Below are positions 6,279 through 8,577 of a DNA stretch of 8,577 bases, one piece after another; positions within the stretch are counted from its first letter, which is position 1, and each line of letters begins with the position of its first letter. A model generated the notes under the pieces. That model saw nothing but the letters and a program-made list of their open reading frames with translations. It was not told the origin of the DNA and searched no databases. Where the stretch lies: positions 1 through 8,577 of the forward strand of contig QHZV01000060.1 in NCBI GenBank assembly GCA_003224785.1, in the 5' to 3' direction. The translations under genes were made by a program, and so were the position numbers. This DNA comes from Acidobacteriota bacterium. Its GTDB lineage: Bacteria > Acidobacteriota > Terriglobia > Terriglobales > Acidobacteriaceae.

Positions 6279-6429
6279 TTCACCAGTGGGACAGCAGAGA
6301 CACAGGGGAAAACGAGAGCCGGACAAATGCGTTTCAAATTTCCAGAACGCAATTCGGACGACCATATCTGCATAGCCATACGATCCAAGCTCTCTGTTCT
6401 TCCCTTTGTCTCTGTGGCCCTGTGGTGAA
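6279..6429. repeat. Imperfect long inverted-repeat element (REP/MITE-like)
   Basis: The left arm 6279-6320 begins TTCACCAGTGGGACAGCAGA and continues GACACAGGGG. The right arm, read on the minus strand from 6429 to 6388, begins TTCACCACAGGGCCACAGAG and continues ACAAAGGGAAG. Over about 42 nt the arms agree at roughly three-quarters of positions, with one gap. They enclose about 67 nt containing a nested 6-bp hairpin (TGCGTT 6328-6333 with AACGCA 6346-6351). The right arm starts directly after the stop codon of the farnesyl diphosphate synthase. CACAGAGACA-rich palindromes like this are the style of dispersed repeats seen in some acidobacterial genomes. No ORF or clear target-site duplication is present. 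The remainder of the 6177-6429 spacer holds only the phosphorylase leader. Confidence 0.7.
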
Positions 6430-7311
6430 TTAATTTTCCCTTTCAATTAAAAATCGGCCAAGATCCTTCAAAACGTTAGCTTTCGGGCCGAAGCTTTCGA
6501 GCGCACGATTTGCGGAACCAAGCAGCGTCGCGGCCTTGTTACGAGACTCATCGAGTCCGAATAGGGCAGGATACGTTGCCTTTTCGGACGCAATATCTTT
6601 TCCGGCGGTCTTCCCTAGTTGCTCCGAGCTCTTAGTTACGTCGAGAATGTCATCAACAATCTGGAACGCCAACCCGATCGCCTGCCCGAAGTCGCGCAGG
6701 CCGCCGACCTGCTCCGCGTTTGCACCTCCATAGATGCCGCCGGAAACCAGACTGGCTGTAATCAGGGCAGCAGTTTTTGAGCGGTGAATGTATTCGAGTG
6801 TCTCCGCATCGGGATTGAGGCGTTCGGCCTCAAGATCAACCACCTGGCCTCCGATCATGCCATTCACTGTTCCGGTAGCTTTAGCGATCTCGGCAATGAC
6901 CTTGACGCGCGCTTCGGGCGAACATTGTAAATTGGCCAGGACTTCGTAGGCCCGCGTCTGCAATGCGTCCCCTGCAAGGATTGCAACGGCCTCGCCAAAG
7001 ACTTTGTGGCAAGTGGGACGCCCGCGGCGTAAATCATCATTATCGAGAGCGGGCAGATCGTCGTGAATGAGCGAATAGGTGTGGAGCATTTCAAGCGCCG
7101 CGCCTACTTCTTCGATACCGGAAGGTAAGTTGCCGCTCACCACTCGGCCGGCTTCCATGCATAGAATTGGCCGAATACGTTTGCCACCGGCGAAAACGCT
7201 GTGGCGCATTGCCGAATGAATGGAAGATGGTCGCCGCTCGGCCGGTGGAAGAAGACGCTCCAGTGCCGCATCCGCGAGCTTGCGGCCTTCTTCCAACGTT
7301 TGCTTCAGCAT
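6430..7311 (-). CDS. ispA: Farnesyl diphosphate synthase (IspA-type polyprenyl synthetase)
   Basis: A trans-prenyltransferase that condenses isopentenyl diphosphate with allylic diphosphates, in the cytosol. Residue numbers here count from the longer start at 7347 (305 residues); subtract 12 for the start chosen. GGKRIRP (54-60) binds IPP. The first aspartate-rich motif, LIHDDLPALDNDDLRRGRPT (93-112), has the DDxxxxD spacing of bacterial type II enzymes. The second is QIVDDILD (229-236). YS at positions -5 and -4 before the first Asp match E. coli IspA (YSLIHDDLPAMDDDD), favouring a C15 product; a C20 product cannot be excluded. CHKVFGEAVAILAGDALQ (113-130) and GMIGGQVVDLE (163-173) are also typical. 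I chose the ATG at 7311 because family members usually start around LKQTLEEGRKLADAALER and MEINFALVILTT upstream looks foreign. Neither ATG has a good Shine-Dalgarno. It is divergent from the amidohydrolase. Confidence 0.92.
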   Translation of the reverse strand: MLKQTLEEGRKLADAALERLLPPAERRPSSIHSAMRHSVFAGGKRIRPILCMEAGRVVSGNLPSGIEEVGAALEMLHTYSLIHDDLPALDNDDLRRGRPTCHKVFGEAVAILAGDALQTRAYEVLANLQCSPEARVKVIAEIAKATGTVNGMIGGQVVDLEAERLNPDAETLEYIHRSKTAALITASLVSGGIYGGANAEQVGGLRDFGQAIGLAFQIVDDILDVTKSSEQLGKTAGKDIASEKATYPALFGLDESRNKAATLLGSANRALESFGPKANVLKDLGRFLIEREN

Positions 7312-7324
7312 GGTGGTGAGTATA
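7309..7324 (-). promoter_or_regulatory. Possible -10 box placed for a leaderless ispA transcript
   Basis: TATACT (7324-7319) ends exactly 7 nt before the ATG at 7311-7309, so transcription could begin at or beside the start codon. That would fit the missing Shine-Dalgarno. No good -35 lies 17 nt upstream, and if the longer start at 7347 is used this site is inside the gene. Confidence 0.25.
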
Positions 7325-7399
7325 ACAAGCGCGAAATTGATTTCCATCGCAGCATGTGCGGCGAGGAATCGTGTATTATCCCGCTCTGAGTTGACAAGA

Positions 7400-8577
7400 A
7401 TGATTACAAAACTGTTTTCAATCGCGACGTTGGTGCTGGTCTTTCTTGGCGCAATTACCTCCGCGCAATCCGCCAGCTACGATTTTCTGATCACCAATGC
7501 ACACATTGTGGACGGCACGGGTGCACCGTGGTTTTCGGGGGACATCGGCGTTAGCGGCGATCGCATTGTCGCTATGGGCGATCTCCATGGCGCGAGCGCC
7601 AAGCAGCACATAGACGCAAACGGTCTGGTGGCTTCACCCGGATTTATTGATGTTCAGGGCCAGTCGGAATTCAACCTGCTCGTGGACGGACGCGCAGCCA
7701 GCAAAATTACTCAAGGCGTGACCACGGAAATTACCGGCGAAGGAGTTTCGATCGCGCCTGTGAACGATCGCCTCATCGCCGAAGATCTGCGCGACCGGGC
7801 CAAAAAGTATGGAGTCGCCCTCGACTGGCGCTCGCTGGACGAATATTTTCGGCATTTGGAGCGGGCTCGGCCAGCGATCAATCTGGGGACATTCGTTGGC
7901 GCCGGCGGGTTGCGAACCTATGTCATAGGCAAAGACGACCGTCCGGTCACGGCCGCTGAACTCGAACAGATGCGAGAACTGCTCGCGCAAGGGATGGAGC
8001 AAGGGGCATTTGGAGTAAGCTCTGCGCTTCAATATGTGCCGAGCCGGTTTGCTTCGACTGATGAATTGGTCGAACTGGCGAAAGTTGCGCGGAGCTATGG
8101 CGGGGTTTACTTCACGCACCAGCGCTCGGAAGCCGATCAGATATTTTCTTCTCTGGATGAAGTTTTCGAGATCGGTCAGCGTGCCAATATTTCCACAACC
8201 ATCTGGCATCTGAAGGCTTCGTATCCTGAGAACTTTGGGAAGATGCCGGAGATCTTGAAACGCATTCAGGCCGCCCGGGCGCGTGGCATTGATGTCGCGG
8301 CCAGTGTTTATCCTTATAACCGCGCTTCGAACGATCTGATTGCGTGCTTCCCTTCCTGGATCGCCGAGGGCGGCACCGACAAGATGCTTGCGCGCCTGAA
8401 CGATCCTGCACAGCGGGCACGAGCGAAAAAGGAGATGGACCAGCCCAGCAGCGTTTGGGAGAACCAGTGGCTCGGATCGGGCGGCGGCAAAGGTATCTTG
8501 CTGATTCAGGTGTTGAATCCCGATCTGCGCAAGTACGAGGGCATGAACCTGGAAGAGATTGGCAAGGAGATTGGCAA
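7400..8577 (+). CDS. Exported D-aminoacylase-like amidohydrolase, 3' end missing, HxH motif absent
   Basis: 392 codons are present and the frame is still open at the right edge. A signal peptide (residues 1-22, LFSIATLVLVFLGAITSA, likely cut before Gln23) is followed by the beta-sandwich/TIM-barrel start YDFLITNAHIVDGTGAPWF (27-45), typical of N-acyl-D-amino-acid deacylases (amidohydrolase superfamily). Those enzymes release D-amino acids from N-acyl derivatives. After beta strand 1, where the family usually has GFIDxHTH, this protein reads SPGFIDVQGQSEF (79-91), so both metal-ligand histidines are Gln86 and Gln88. ITQGVTTEITGEG (103-115) has Glu where D-aminoacylase carries its metal-bridging Cys. 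The two later histidines are kept: His240 in YFTHQRSE and His270 in IWHLKAS. It may work with one metal, or on another substrate. The ATG at 7400 has only a weak GAG about 11 nt upstream. Confidence 0.85.
   Translation, partial: MITKLFSIATLVLVFLGAITSAQSASYDFLITNAHIVDGTGAPWFSGDIGVSGDRIVAMGDLHGASAKQHIDANGLVASPGFIDVQGQSEFNLLVDGRAASKITQGVTTEITGEGVSIAPVNDRLIAEDLRDRAKKYGVALDWRSLDEYFRHLERARPAINLGTFVGAGGLRTYVIGKDDRPVTAAELEQMRELLAQGMEQGAFGVSSALQYVPSRFASTDELVELAKVARSYGGVYFTHQRSEADQIFSSLDEVFEIGQRANISTTIWHLKASYPENFGKMPEILKRIQAARARGIDVAASVYPYNRASNDLIACFPSWIAEGGTDKMLARLNDPAQRARAKKEMDQPSSVWENQWLGSGGGKGILLIQVLNPDLRKYEGMNLEEIGKEIG

Noticed and set aside
7391..7396. Perfect TTGACA on the plus strand just before the amidohydrolase ATG
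   Set aside because: It sits 3 nt before the start codon, so any transcript from it would start inside the gene, and no -10 follows at the right spacing.
7634..8209. 191-codon open frame on the minus strand
   Set aside because: It lies fully inside the amidohydrolase, which has clear family motifs on the plus strand; the antisense protein shows no recognisable domain and is low-complexity in Arg, Pro and Ser. Treated as a shadow.

Overview
The window looks like ordinary chromosome from a soil-type bacterium, most likely an Acidobacteriota (Terriglobia/Koribacter-like) genome. This placement is an inference from overall gene style: an export-type D-aminoacylase homologue, a MEDS-PAS histidine kinase, a short-form glucan phosphorylase, and CACAGAGACA-type palindromic intergenic repeats. 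No phylogenetic marker gene is present. No rRNA, tRNA, CRISPR array, transposase or phage gene was seen.

Layout. (1) 1-180, minus strand: the 5' end of a SnoaL/NTF2-like ester cyclase running off the left edge, with an apparent +1 frame disruption near its start. (2) 327-929, minus: an exported YceI-family protein. (3) 1113-2966, plus: a soluble MEDS-PAS-HisKA_3-HATPase sensor kinase, divergent from yceI, carrying a perfect 48-bp in-frame tandem duplication inside the MEDS domain. (4) 4235 down to 2963, minus: a three-gene operon of crcB (fluoride channel), a RimJ/RimL-type acetyltransferase and a DUF190 (PII-like) protein. It is preceded by a well-conserved fluoride riboswitch whose 3' strand can instead build a UACG-capped hairpin over the crcB Shine-Dalgarno. 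(5) 6176 down to 4452, minus: a short-form alpha-glucan phosphorylase. (6) 6279-6429: an imperfect inverted-repeat element that starts exactly at the end of the next gene. (7) 7311 (or 7347) down to 6430, minus: an IspA-type farnesyl diphosphate synthase. (8) 7400 to the right edge, plus: a secreted D-aminoacylase-like amidohydrolase lacking the usual HxH metal motif, truncated by the window end.

How the genes work together. The clearest functional unit is the fluoride-response operon. Fluoride should stabilise the aptamer pseudoknot, free the crcB ribosome binding site and raise production of the exporter, with the tightly spaced acetyltransferase and DUF190 genes co-transcribed. The other genes look like independent housekeeping or accessory units: glycogen degradation, isoprenoid synthesis, D-amino acid or peptide catabolism, envelope lipid binding and sensing. 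I see no evidence for an entirely new multi-gene system. The observations most worth checking are the riboswitch expression platform, the acetyltransferase inside the fluoride operon, the MEDS duplication, the HxH-less amidohydrolase and the palindromic repeat.
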